Both the position numbers and the translations under genes were made by a program. Below the pieces are notes generated by a model that had not been told where the DNA came from, did not search any database, and was given only the letters and a program-made list of their open reading frames with translations. This document shows positions 54,910-62,483 of a stretch of 64,000 bases of DNA, one piece after another. Position 1 is the first letter of the stretch, and each line of letters begins with the position of its first letter. Source of the stretch: Granulicella sp. L60 (GTDB lineage: Bacteria; Acidobacteriota; Terriglobia; Terriglobales; Acidobacteriaceae); contig NZ_LMUR01000018.1 in the NCBI RefSeq assembly GCF_009765825.1, positions 434,135 to 498,134 of the forward strand, written 5' to 3'.

Positions 54910-55620
54910 ATGAAGCGCGAGTACAAAAAGTGGTTCTCCCCATCCCTCGGCCGCGACATGGAGATGCTCACCTTCGGCCACGCCGGTCTGCCCACCCTCG
55001 TCTTTCCCACCTCCTGCGGACGCTTCTTTGAGTTTGAAGATCGCGGCATGGTCGCCTCCGTTCACGACAAGCTCGAACACGGCCACGTCCAGCTCTTCTG
55101 CGTAGACTCCGTCGATCAAGAGAGCTGGTACAACCGCTCCGTTCCACCCCGCTGGCGCATCGCCCGACACATGCAGTACGAGCAGTACCTCATGCAGGAA
55201 GTCCTTCCCCTCATGCGCTACGACAACCGCCCCTGCCATCTCGCCGCCACCGGCTGCAGTTTCGGAGGCTTTCACGCGTTCAACATCGCCCTCCGCCATC
55301 CCGACGTCTTCTCCGCCGTCCTCTCCATGAGCGGATGCTTCGACACCGCCGGCTTTCTCTCCGGCTACTACGACGACGACTGTTACTTCAACATCCCCCC
55401 ACACTACCTCGCCAACATCGGCGACCCCTGGTACCTCGACCACTACCGCCGCAACACCTACGTCCTCGCCACCGGCACCCACGACCAGTGCTGGAACGAC
55501 AACGAGCGCATGGCCCAGATCTTCCGCGCCAAAGACATCCCCTGCCGCCTCGACGTCTGGGGCGACGACACCGGACACGACTGGCCCTACTGGCAGAGAA
55601 TGCTTCAAACCTATATCTAA
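54910..55620 (+). CDS. Esterase-family alpha/beta hydrolase associated with an ATP-grasp ligase
   Basis: 236 aa, esterase family. It reads MKREYKKWFSPSLGRDMEMLTFGHAGLPTLVFP (split across the first strands), nucleophile elbow ATGCSFGGFHAFNIALRHPD, SMSGCFD and GDDTGHDWPYW with the His. It lacks a signal peptide. AGAGGTGG precedes the ATG. Directly followed by an ATP-grasp gene and, after a small opposite-strand gene, by a carboxylate-amine ligase, so it may hydrolyse or transfer an acyl/peptidyl product of those ligases. A 95-bp hairpin repeat lies 16 bases after its stop. Confidence 0.85.
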   Translation: MKREYKKWFSPSLGRDMEMLTFGHAGLPTLVFPTSCGRFFEFEDRGMVASVHDKLEHGHVQLFCVDSVDQESWYNRSVPPRWRIARHMQYEQYLMQEVLPLMRYDNRPCHLAATGCSFGGFHAFNIALRHPDVFSAVLSMSGCFDTAGFLSGYYDDDCYFNIPPHYLANIGDPWYLDHYRRNTYVLATGTHDQCWNDNERMAQIFRAKDIPCRLDVWGDDTGHDWPYWQRMLQTYI

Positions 55621-55636
55621 AACCAACCCCTTACCC

Positions 55637-55730
55637 GACCAACGGGAGGACCCAGGCACTCCACCAACCAAGACCGGTACACAAGTCACGAAGTGACCGC
55701 CTCCCGCGTAGGGAGCCCGTCCGGCAGGAC
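55637..55730 (+). repeat. Dispersed ~95-bp hairpin repeat, copy B
   Basis: GACCAACGGGAGGACC start, AAGTCACGAAGTGACC core, central stem CTCCC-GCGTA-GGGAG (sequence different from copies A and C but still paired) and CCCGTCCGGCAGGACA end. Between the esterase and ATP-grasp genes. Confidence 0.88.
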
Positions 55731-55773
55731 ACACCGCAGGAACAACCAAACCCAAACCCGCATGGAGGAATCA

Positions 55774-56826
55774 GTGAAGAAGATTGGCGTTCTGTTCGGA
55801 ATGGAAAATACCTTCCCCGGCGCACTTGTCGACAAGATCAACGCCATGGACCTTGAAGGCATCACCGCGGAGTTCGTTCACCTCGGCGGCGTCACCATGG
55901 CCGAACCCTCCGGCTACTCCGTCATCGTCGATCGCATCTCGCACGACATGCCCTTCTACCGCGCGTTTCTCAAAAATGCGACCCTCACCGGAACCCAGGT
56001 CATCAACAATCCCTTCTGGTGGTCCGCTGACGACAAGTTCTTCAACTACGCCCTCGCCACCAAACTCGGCGTAGCCGTACCCAAAACCGTCCTCCTCCCG
56101 CACAAGTGCTACCCACCCCAGATCAACGCCCGCTCCCTCCGCAACCTCCAGTACCCGCTCGACTGGGATGCCATCTTCCACTACGTCGGCTTCCCCGCAT
56201 TCCTCAAGCCCCACGACGGCGGCGGATGGCGCGACGTCTTCCACGTCCACAACCCCCACGAGTTCTTCCACGCCTACGACCAGACCCGCGACCTCTGCAT
56301 GACCCTCCAGGCCGCCGTCAACTTCCAGGAGTACTTCCGCTGCTACGTCGTCGGCCAGTCTGAAGTCCGCATCATGCCCTACGACCCGCGCCGCCCCCAC
56401 GAGCACCGCTACGTTCTCGACCCACCCGCCTACGATAAGAAGCTCCTCGCCCGCGTAGAGAAGGACGCCTTTACCCTCTGCAAGGCCCTCGGCTACGATC
56501 TCAACACCGTCGAGTTCGCCGTAGAAGACGGCATCCCCTACGCCATCGACTTCATGAACCCCGCCCCCGACGCCGACCTCCACTCCGTCGGCAAAGACAG
56601 CTTCGACTGGATCGTCAACGCCGTCGCAAATCTAGCCGTAAAGAAAGCCCAATCGTCTGACAAAGTAGCCCCCCAGATGAACTGGGCAGGCTTTCTCTCA
56701 TCCGCCCCAGCGCCTGCAAAGAAGGCAGCTCCCAAAAAGGCCGCGCAGAAGACTCCAGCGAAGAAAGCCGCAAAGAAGACCCCATCCGCCCCGAAGAAAA
56801 AAGCTCCCAAGCCTAAGCCTTCCTAG
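55774..56826 (+). CDS. ATP-grasp ligase with Lys/Ala/Pro-rich histone-H1-like tail
   Basis: 350 aa from a GTG at 55774, which has GGAGG five bases upstream; an ATG at 55762 would place that site inside the gene. The body resembles RimK/glutathione-synthetase ATP-grasp enzymes: KKIGVLFGMENTFPGALVD, NPFWWSADDKFFNYALATKLGV, FPAFLKPHDGGGWRDV (ATP-binding Lys and Gly-rich loop), VNFQEYFRCYVVG (Glu), and the metal site VEFAVEDGIPYAIDFMNPAPD. Such ligases join a carboxylate to an amine. The last ~40 residues (from APAKKAAPKKAAQ) are repeats of AKKA/KKTP type like histone H1 tails, suggesting nucleic-acid or polyanion binding. Confidence 0.85.
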   Translation: MKKIGVLFGMENTFPGALVDKINAMDLEGITAEFVHLGGVTMAEPSGYSVIVDRISHDMPFYRAFLKNATLTGTQVINNPFWWSADDKFFNYALATKLGVAVPKTVLLPHKCYPPQINARSLRNLQYPLDWDAIFHYVGFPAFLKPHDGGGWRDVFHVHNPHEFFHAYDQTRDLCMTLQAAVNFQEYFRCYVVGQSEVRIMPYDPRRPHEHRYVLDPPAYDKKLLARVEKDAFTLCKALGYDLNTVEFAVEDGIPYAIDFMNPAPDADLHSVGKDSFDWIVNAVANLAVKKAQSSDKVAPQMNWAGFLSSAPAPAKKAAPKKAAQKTPAKKAAKKTPSAPKKKAPKPKPS

Positions 56827-57215
56827 CAGACACTCGATCCTTTGACCGCTTTGCCCGACGAATCCTCAACGCCCGAAGGAGCTTCTTCCTGACCCTCCAG
56901 GATCACCGGCTTCGTACTCCCGTCCGCCCGTGCTCGCCAGCAGTCAATGATGAACTGTTTCAACGCCTGCCCCTTTGCCTGATCAAGGTAAAGGAAGGCC
57001 GTTCTCGCGACAAACTCTTTTACGGAGTAGTTATAAGCCTTACGCTTCTCGGAAGGCTCGGTTTGGGTAATCGTCAGCGTCGCTGGAATCGCTCTCACTG
57101 CACGATCATCGTTCGGCTCGCCATTTGGATAAACGACAAGCCTCGGCACGGTGTTCTCATACGGATAAGTCACATAACACTGGAAGATATAAGTAGTCAG
57201 TTTTGTATCGGGCAT
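56823..57215 (-). CDS. Small hypothetical protein opposite the ligase genes
   Basis: 130 aa from the ATG at 57215 (GAAGG about ten bases upstream). Not recognised. It begins MPDTKLTTYIFQCYVTYPYENTV, includes PNGEPNDDRAVRAIPATLTITQ and KAYNYSVKEFVARTAFLYLDQAKG, and ends in a polar tail with Cys. No signal or membrane segment. It sits on the minus strand between two plus-strand ligase genes and overlaps the ATP-grasp stop by four bases. Coding is plausible because the codon pattern differs from an antisense shadow and both flanks are non-overlapping. Confidence 0.55.
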   Translation of the reverse strand: MPDTKLTTYIFQCYVTYPYENTVPRLVVYPNGEPNDDRAVRAIPATLTITQTEPSEKRKAYNYSVKEFVARTAFLYLDQAKGQALKQFIIDCWRARADGSTKPVILEGQEEAPSGVEDSSGKAVKGSSVC

Positions 57216-57382
57216 AGTTTGCCAGCCTTCTTGGGATAGCTTGCACTTGGCCCAGTGTCCCGCAAGTCTAGCAAGAAACCGGCCACAGGTGCACTCCCAT
57301 GCCACAGGCGCTAAAAACCAAGCAAGCCTATTCTGCCGCCGGTGGTACGCTGATCTCGCACGGCGCAATCTGCGGAGAGAAC

Positions 57383-58486
57383 ATGCGGCCATCCTTCACG
57401 CTAGGCATCGAAGAGGAGTACCAGACCGTCGACCCCGAAACCCGCGATCTCCGCTCGCACATCGCGACCGAGATGCTCGCCAAAGGCAAGCTCCGCCTCG
57501 AAGAGCGCGTCAAAGCCGAGATGCATCAATCCGTCATCGAGGTCGGCACCCGCATCTGCAGCAACATCCAGGTCGCCCAGCAGGACCTCTTCGACCTCCG
57601 CCGCAACATGATCTCCCTCGCCGAAGAGCACAACCTCCTCCTCGTCGCCGGCGCCACCCATCCCTTCGCCGACTGGCGCGTCCAGGAGATCTACCCCGAC
57701 CCCCGCTACGCCCAGGTCGTCGAAGACCTCCAGCTCGTCGCCCGCGCCAACCTCATCTTCGGCCTCCACGTCCACGTCGGCATCGAAGACCGCGAAGCCG
57801 CCATTCGGATCATGAACTCCATCCGCTACTTCCTCCCCCACATTCTCGCCCTCTCCACCAACTCCCCCTTCTGGCTAGGCATGGAGACCGGCTACAAATC
57901 CTACCGCGCCAAGGTCTTCGAAAACTTCCCCCGCACCAACCTCCCCGACAGCTTCGCCAGCTACTCCGAGTTCGAGAGCTACGTCAATCTCCTCATCAAG
58001 ACCAACTCCATCGACAACGCCAAAAAAATCTGGTGGGACGTCCGCCCCCATCCCTTCTTCGACACCGTCGAAGTCCGCATCTGCGACATCCCCCTCCGCG
58101 CCCAGGAGTCCATCGCCATCGCCGCCCTCATCCAGGCCACCGCCTGCAAGCTCTGGCACCTCCACTCCCGCAACGTCGACTATCGCCAGTACTCACGCGC
58201 CCTTTTGATGGAGAACAAATTTCGCGCCGTCCGCTACGGCATCGACGGCAAGATGATCGACTTCGGCAAACAGACCGAAGTCCCCGTCCGCGAACTCATC
58301 CTCGAGTACCTCGCCTTCATCGACGACGTCCTCGACGAACTCGGCAGCCGCAGCGAGATAGCTTACATCCACACCATGCTCCGCGAAGGCTCCGGCGCCG
58401 ACCGCCAGCTCAAAGTCTTCCGCGAGACCGGCAGCCTCAAAGCCGTCGTCGACTACATGGCCGCCGAAACCCGCTCCGGCCTCTAA
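57383..58486 (+). CDS. Carboxylate-amine ligase of the GCS2/YbdK family
   Basis: 367 aa from the ATG at 57383 (GGAG five bases upstream). Glutamate-cysteine-ligase-like fold: FTLGIEEEYQTVDPETRDLRS at the start (metal-binding Glu residues), HQSVIEVGTRICSNI, NLIFGLHVHVGIEDRE (His/His), STNSPFWLGMETGYKSYRA and WDVRPHPFFDTVEVRICDIP. It uses ATP to join a gamma- or alpha-carboxylate to an amine. E. coli YbdK has only weak GCS activity, so the substrate here is open. It may work with the ATP-grasp ligase encoded upstream. Copy C of the 95-bp repeat follows. Confidence 0.92.
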   Translation: MRPSFTLGIEEEYQTVDPETRDLRSHIATEMLAKGKLRLEERVKAEMHQSVIEVGTRICSNIQVAQQDLFDLRRNMISLAEEHNLLLVAGATHPFADWRVQEIYPDPRYAQVVEDLQLVARANLIFGLHVHVGIEDREAAIRIMNSIRYFLPHILALSTNSPFWLGMETGYKSYRAKVFENFPRTNLPDSFASYSEFESYVNLLIKTNSIDNAKKIWWDVRPHPFFDTVEVRICDIPLRAQESIAIAALIQATACKLWHLHSRNVDYRQYSRALLMENKFRAVRYGIDGKMIDFGKQTEVPVRELILEYLAFIDDVLDELGSRSEIAYIHTMLREGSGADRQLKVFRETGSLKAVVDYMAAETRSGL

Positions 58487-58530
58487 CCCAAATACACCGA
58501 GCGCAGATAAACAAAAAGATCGCCGATTCC

Positions 58531-58626
58531 GACCAACGGGAGGACCAAAGAGACTCATCGCCCCCCAACAAGGTACAAAAGTCACGAAGTGACCTCTCCA
58601 CGAGGAGTGGGCCCGTCCGGCAGGAC
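58531..58626 (+). repeat. Dispersed ~95-bp hairpin repeat, copy C
   Basis: GACCAACGGGAGGACC start, AAGTCACGAAGTGACC core, stem CCAC-GAGGA-GTGG, and CCCGTCCGGCAGGACA end. Lies 44 bases after the carboxylate-amine ligase stop. Confidence 0.88.
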
Positions 58627-58688
58627 ATATCACGCACAAATCCTGTCAAGCCCCATCCACCACAAAACCCGCATCAACAAAGGGGAAT

Positions 58689-58769
58689 CGCGTGGCGTAG
58701 AACCCCCATCCCACGCGGTATAATAGTTATAGAGACAGAAGAAAGCCTCGGCCCAACAGCCGGGGCTTT
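58689..58769 (+). promoter_or_regulatory. Promoter with inverted repeat and downstream leader hairpin
   Basis: CGCGTGG (58689-58695) and CCACGCG (58711-58717) form an inverted repeat directly before a perfect -10 box TATAAT (58719-58724). The presumed transcript then meets an 11-pair hairpin, AAAGCCTCGGC with GCCGGGGCTTT (58742-58769, one wobble), followed by CCTGTTTC and an AAAGGAG site. Only a seven-codon frame (MMTLPRQ) follows, at about 58798. It looks like an attenuated leader or a small RNA rather than an ordinary gene promoter. Confidence 0.5.
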
Positions 58770-59015
58770 CCTGTTTCAAAGGAGAAACACCAACAGAATG
58801 ATGACTTTACCTCGACAATAAATAGCTTGGCTAACCCAAAGGGCCAAAAACTCATTCCCTGATTGGATAATGCAACTTATCCGATCAGTCATAATCTAAA
58901 ATATATATATCGGCGTGTACGTAGAGGGTACATCTGATGGCATAATTCAACATGATCGTAATGGTGCCGATGATGTTGCTGAAGTAACTGCACCAGCCCA
59001 ACGAGAGAGAAGAAA

Positions 59016-59162
59016 ATGACTCAGGCGACCATAAAGAAATTCGAGCAACTGTCTCGGATCACAGACAGGTATACCCCAAAGGATAAGGACAGCAAGAAAG
59101 AGCCGTTTGCTGGTTCTGCGGCGAAATATCATCCTGCGCTGAAGAAGCTTGCCAGCAAGTAA
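59016..59162 (+). CDS. 48-aa basic protein next to a Fic/Doc gene, possible antitoxin
   Basis: 48 codons, ATG at 59016 to TAA at 59160-59162. The product begins MTQATIKKFEQLSRI and ends AAKYHPALKKLASK; it is Lys-rich (12 of 48). A GAGAGAAG stretch precedes the ATG. It lies immediately before, and may overlap by about 14 bases, the reading frame of a Doc-like toxin fragment. Position and size fit an antitoxin of a Doc module (Phd-like genes are usually longer, ~70-80 codons), but no family was recognised. The local sequence is more AT-rich than its surroundings. Confidence 0.5.
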   Translation: MTQATIKKFEQLSRITDRYTPKDKDSKKEPFAGSAAKYHPALKKLASK

Positions 59163-59740
59163 AAGGGTTTTCAGGCTCTCTGCCGCGTACATCGAAGCTC
59201 TACACGATATAGGGCTTTCACAGACATGGCCCGGACTTGAACCAGTCGAAAGATTAAAGATTAACGTGCAGAGACCTGAATTTGCTTGCTTCTGCAGCGA
59301 GTTCACCATATGAGGGCGGCTTTGGGATCGAGTATTACCCTACTCTTGAGGCCAAAGCCGCTTATCTCTTCTTTCATATCGCCACATCCCACATCTTCCA
59401 GAATGGAAACAAGCGGACGGCGGTACTCGCTTTAGATCAGTTTCTATCCGCTAATAGCGTGTATTTAATGATCAGCAATCCTGATATGGAGAAGCTGGCC
59501 GAGTCTACTGCGGACTATAACGAGCGGGGTGAGCCGAGGGATGCGCTACTAGAGCGACTTCAGAGCACAATCGCCAAACAAAGTATCAAGTATGGAGCGC
59601 TCCGCAAGTTCTCCAATAAGGGATATCGATCGATATTGAGATTTCGCAAAGCTATTAGAGAAGACTCACGAAACCAAGCTGGCGCCGAGCCTAGGCAAGC
59701 TATAAGGAAGAGCATACGAATGCCCCATGACCCAGGCTAA
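59149..59740 (+). pseudogene. Fic/Doc-family toxin gene interrupted by a +1 frameshift
   Basis: The frame at 59282-59740 encodes the body of a death-on-curing protein: LNLLASAASSPYEGG, YYPTLEAKAAYLFFHIATSHIFQNGNKRTAVLALDQFLSAN, with the Fic motif HIFQNGNKRT (canonical HPFxxGNKRT). It has no ATG; continuing upstream gives RDLNLLAS, the conserved RDL-LL Doc segment, then a TAA at 59255. The expected N-terminus is found one frame over: SAAYIEALHDIGLSQTWPG in the frame running from TTG 59149. Joining the frames at GTG (59266-59268) and AGA (59270) needs one base removed, so a single-base insertion or a +1 shift separates the halves. The C-terminal ~40 residues extend beyond a normal Doc. Confidence 0.75.
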
Positions 59741-59971
59741 AGCCTTGAGTTAGCCAAGGTTTTATTGCCTTTATCTCGCATACTCTCAGGTTCCTCCTGT
59801 GTTTTGAATACGTTGCACCTGCGAAAATCTCGAAGTCCAGACTTAAGCCACATCGATGGAAGACTTTAGCAAAAATAGATAGGGAAGGGGAGGCACCTTC
59901 AAATCCCTCTCTGTAACTTACCCGTAACACGCTATCCTAGGTTTCAGGCAACACCCGGAAGGCTGGAATAC

Positions 59972-61033
59972 ATGCTCGATCAGATAACACCCGCATCAGT
60001 CGACCTCGCAACGGTCACGTTCCCCGCCGAGTTCATCCCCGGCGCACGCAACGCCGTCACCACCTGCCTGCGCATCCAGCCCGACGAAAAAGTCACCCTC
60101 ATCACCGACGAGCGCTGCCTCACCATCGCCGCCTCGCTCGCCGCCCAGCTCCAGCAGATCGGCTGCACCTGGAACGCCTTCGTCTTGGAGTCCCTCGCCC
60201 CGCGCCCGCTCGTCGATCTTCCCGCCGCCATCCTCGCCGACATGGAGTCCTCGCAGGTCAGCATCTTCGCCGTAGAAGTCCAGCCCAACGAACTGCACTC
60301 CCGCATGCAGATGACCGACGTCGTCAACCGCCGTCGCATGCGCCACGCCCACATGGTCAACATCACCCCCGAGATCATGACCCAGGGAATGCGCGCCGAC
60401 TTCCTCGCCATCGACCGCCTCTCCCAGGCCGTCCTCGACAAGGTCCGCGCCGCCACCTACGTCCGCGCCACCACCCCCGCCGGCACCGACATCTACGCCC
60501 AGCTCAACCCCGACTACCGCTGGTTCAAAACCTCCGGCATCATCTCCACCGAAAAGTGGGGCAACCTCCCCGGCGGCGAGTGCTTCACCGCGCCCGGCGA
60601 AGTCAACGGCGTCTTCGTCGTCGACGGCGTCGTCGGCGATTACCTCTGCGCCCGCTACGGCATCCTCCGCGACACCCCCCTCACCATCAACATCGAAGCC
60701 AATCGCATCACCCGCGTGTCGTCTTCAAACAAGGAACTCGAAAAAGACTTCTGGGCCTACACCCACACCGACGAAAACTCCGACCGCGTCGGCGAGTTCG
60801 CCATCGGCACCAACATCGGCGTCGATCACGTCATCGGCAACATCCTTCAAGACGAAAAGTTCCCCGGCATCCACATCGCCTTCGGAGACCCCTACGGCGC
60901 CCACACCGGAGCCCCCTGGAAGTCCTCCACCCACATCGACGTCGTCGGCCTCGAGTTCAGCATCTGGCTCGGCAACGCCGAAGGCCACGAAGAACAGATC
61001 ATGCAGGACGGCGACTTCCTCATCGACGCCTAG
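59972..61033 (+). CDS. M29-like (thermophilic-type) aminopeptidase
   Basis: 353 aa. Leucyl-aminopeptidase/AmpT-like sequence: VTTCLRIQPDEKVTLITDERCLTIAASLAAQL in the N-terminal domain. The metal-binding C-terminal half has WGNLPGGECFTAPGEVNGVFVVDG (Glu), RVGEFAIGTNIGVDHVIGN (Glu), KFPGIHIAFGDPYGAHTG (His) and SSTHIDVVGLEF (His, Asp). All five expected ligands of the two-metal site seem present. It would release N-terminal residues from peptides; cytoplasmic. GGAAGG lies about nine bases before the ATG. The nearby peptide-ligase genes make a turnover role for their products conceivable, but this is only context. Confidence 0.85.
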   Translation: MLDQITPASVDLATVTFPAEFIPGARNAVTTCLRIQPDEKVTLITDERCLTIAASLAAQLQQIGCTWNAFVLESLAPRPLVDLPAAILADMESSQVSIFAVEVQPNELHSRMQMTDVVNRRRMRHAHMVNITPEIMTQGMRADFLAIDRLSQAVLDKVRAATYVRATTPAGTDIYAQLNPDYRWFKTSGIISTEKWGNLPGGECFTAPGEVNGVFVVDGVVGDYLCARYGILRDTPLTINIEANRITRVSSSNKELEKDFWAYTHTDENSDRVGEFAIGTNIGVDHVIGNILQDEKFPGIHIAFGDPYGAHTGAPWKSSTHIDVVGLEFSIWLGNAEGHEEQIMQDGDFLIDA

Positions 61034-61080
61034 CCGAGAGCGTTTTCGACGCCCCTACCGCAGAATATGCGCCGCAGAGA

Positions 61081-61185
61081 TGAGCGCCGAAAATGATTGC
61101 TGAGGTTGAGTGCCGAGGCTGAGTGCAGAAGTTGAGCACCAAGGTTGAGCACAGAAGTTGAGCAAAGAAGTTGAGCAGAAAAAGT
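61081..61185. repeat. 13-bp tandem repeat, eight copies
   Basis: Units of 13 bases (last 14) with consensus TGAGCACAGAAGT run head to tail from 61081: TGAGCGCCGAAAA, TGATTGCTGAGGT, TGAGTGCCGAGGC, TGAGTGCAGAAGT, TGAGCACCAAGGT, TGAGCACAGAAGT, TGAGCAAAGAAGT, then the longer last unit. Located after the aminopeptidase gene. A period not divisible by three argues against coding. Confidence 0.85.
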
Positions 61186-61186
61186 C

Positions 61187-61335
61187 GTCATTCTGAGCGC
61201 AGCGAAGAACCCCCGTATTTCGTCTTTGCCTTTGTTGTTGCCTGTTCTTGCTCTCGTCGTTGTCCGTTCTTGCCTCTGTTGTTGCCCGCTCTTTTGTTTG
61301 TCATTCCGCAGCGCAGCGAAGGGAATCCGCTGTTC
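61187..61335. repeat. Dispersed acidobacterial-type repeats flanking a 22-bp tandem array
   Basis: GTCATTCTGAGCGCAGCGAA at 61187 and TTTGTTTGTCATTCCGCAGC at 61294 are two versions of a GTCATTCnnAGCGnAGCGAAG element. Between them, GTTGTTGCCTGTTCTTGC recurs with a 22-base period at about 61234, 61256 and 61278. The second element is shared with 33656-33695. The rest of the 61034-61409 gap holds nothing else recognised; a 121-codon minus frame across it consists only of translated repeats. Confidence 0.65.
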
Positions 61336-61409
61336 GCCTTCCCCAAGCACCGCCGCAACTTTAATCTCCCATTGCGGCCTCAACCCAACATCCAACGTCT
61401 AATCAAACT

Positions 61410-62381
61410 ATGAATAAGAAACAGTTAGGCAACTCAGACTTACATCTATCCCCCATCGGCTTCGGCGCATGGGCCATCGGCGGCGGCGACTGGGCCTTCG
61501 CCTGGGGCGACCAGGACGACAACGACTCCATCGCCGCCATCCACAAAGCCCTCGACCTCGGCATCAACTGGATCGACACTGCTGCTGTCTACGGCCTCGG
61601 CCACTCCGAAGAGGTCGTAGCCCGTGCCCTCAAAACCACCTCGCACAAACCCTACATCTTCACCAAGTGCGGCATGGTCTGGGGCGAAAGAGACGCCGAA
61701 GGCAAGCGCGATATCACCAACTCCCTCAAGCAGATTCGCCGCGAAGTCGAAGACAGCCTCCGCCGCCTCCAGGTCGAAACCATCGACCTCTATCAAGTCC
61801 ACTGGCCCAAGCCCGACGAAGAGCTCGAAGAGGCCTGGACCGTCATGGCCGACCTGCAGAAGCAGGGCAAGGTCCGCTACATCGGCGTCTCCAACTTCAG
61901 CCCCGCACAGATGGAGCGCGCCATCAAGATCGCTCCCATCACCTCCAACCAGCCGCCCTACTCCATGCTCAACCGCGCCGTCGAAGCCGAGATCCTCCCC
62001 TTCACCCTCAAGCACAACATCGGCACCATCAACTACGCCCCCATGCACTCCGGCCTGCTCACCGGAGCCATGTCCAAAGAGCGCGTCGCCGCCTTCCCCG
62101 CGAACGACTTCCGCAGCCGCGCCAAGAACTATCAAGAGCCTTACCTCTCCCGCAACCTCGCCATAGCCGACCACCTCAAAGAGATCGGCACCCGCCACAA
62201 CGTCAACGCCGGAGTGGTAGCCATCGCCTGGACGCTCCACAACCCAGCCATCACCGCAGCCATCGTAGGCGGACGCAACGCCAAGCAGGTCGAAGGCGTC
62301 ATCCCAGCCATCACCTTCCGCCTCACCGACGCCGAGTACGCCGAGATCAACGTTTTCCTCGAAGCCCACCCAGCCCCATAA
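61410..62381 (+). CDS. Aldo/keto reductase
   Basis: 323 aa. NADPH-dependent (beta/alpha)8-barrel oxidoreductase. It shows QLGNSDLHLSPIGFGAWAIGG, INWIDTAAVYGLGHSEE (catalytic Asp and Tyr), IFTKCGMVW (catalytic Lys), LYQVHWPKPDEE (His), VRYIGVSNFSPAQME, and the cofactor part AIVGGRNAKQVEGV. Closest in appearance to the general AKR12/13-like sugar-aldehyde group. Follows the intergenic repeat array; transcribed before an ATP-grasp-like gene. Confidence 0.92.
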   Translation: MNKKQLGNSDLHLSPIGFGAWAIGGGDWAFAWGDQDDNDSIAAIHKALDLGINWIDTAAVYGLGHSEEVVARALKTTSHKPYIFTKCGMVWGERDAEGKRDITNSLKQIRREVEDSLRRLQVETIDLYQVHWPKPDEELEEAWTVMADLQKQGKVRYIGVSNFSPAQMERAIKIAPITSNQPPYSMLNRAVEAEILPFTLKHNIGTINYAPMHSGLLTGAMSKERVAAFPANDFRSRAKNYQEPYLSRNLAIADHLKEIGTRHNVNAGVVAIAWTLHNPAITAAIVGGRNAKQVEGVIPAITFRLTDAEYAEINVFLEAHPAP

Positions 62382-62392
62382 CCCAACCCACA

Positions 62393-62417
62393 CCCATGCC
62401 CCGCCAAGGGGCATGGG
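62393..62417. terminator. Stable hairpin after the aldo/keto reductase gene
   Basis: A perfect ten-base stem, CCCATGCCCC (62393-62402) with GGGGCATGGG (62408-62417), has a five-base loop 12 bases past the stop. There is no T-run, so it may be a weak terminator or mRNA-end structure. Confidence 0.5.
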
Positions 62418-62483
62418 CAACCAACAAATATAAGCGCAGAAATCCCAGCACGCCCGGAGACACCACCAGCTAAACTAGCTCGC

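Noticed and set aside
58193-58649. Minus-strand frames containing CPAGRAHSSWRGHFVTF or SCRTGPLLVERSLRDF
   Set aside because: They are translations of the ~95-bp hairpin repeat; similar strings arise at the copy near 55.7 kb, so they are not protein homology.
61030-61395. A 121-codon minus-strand frame
   Set aside because: It consists of translated 13-bp, 22-bp and dispersed repeats (AALRND, AALRMT type strings), a frequent false gene in acidobacterial annotations.
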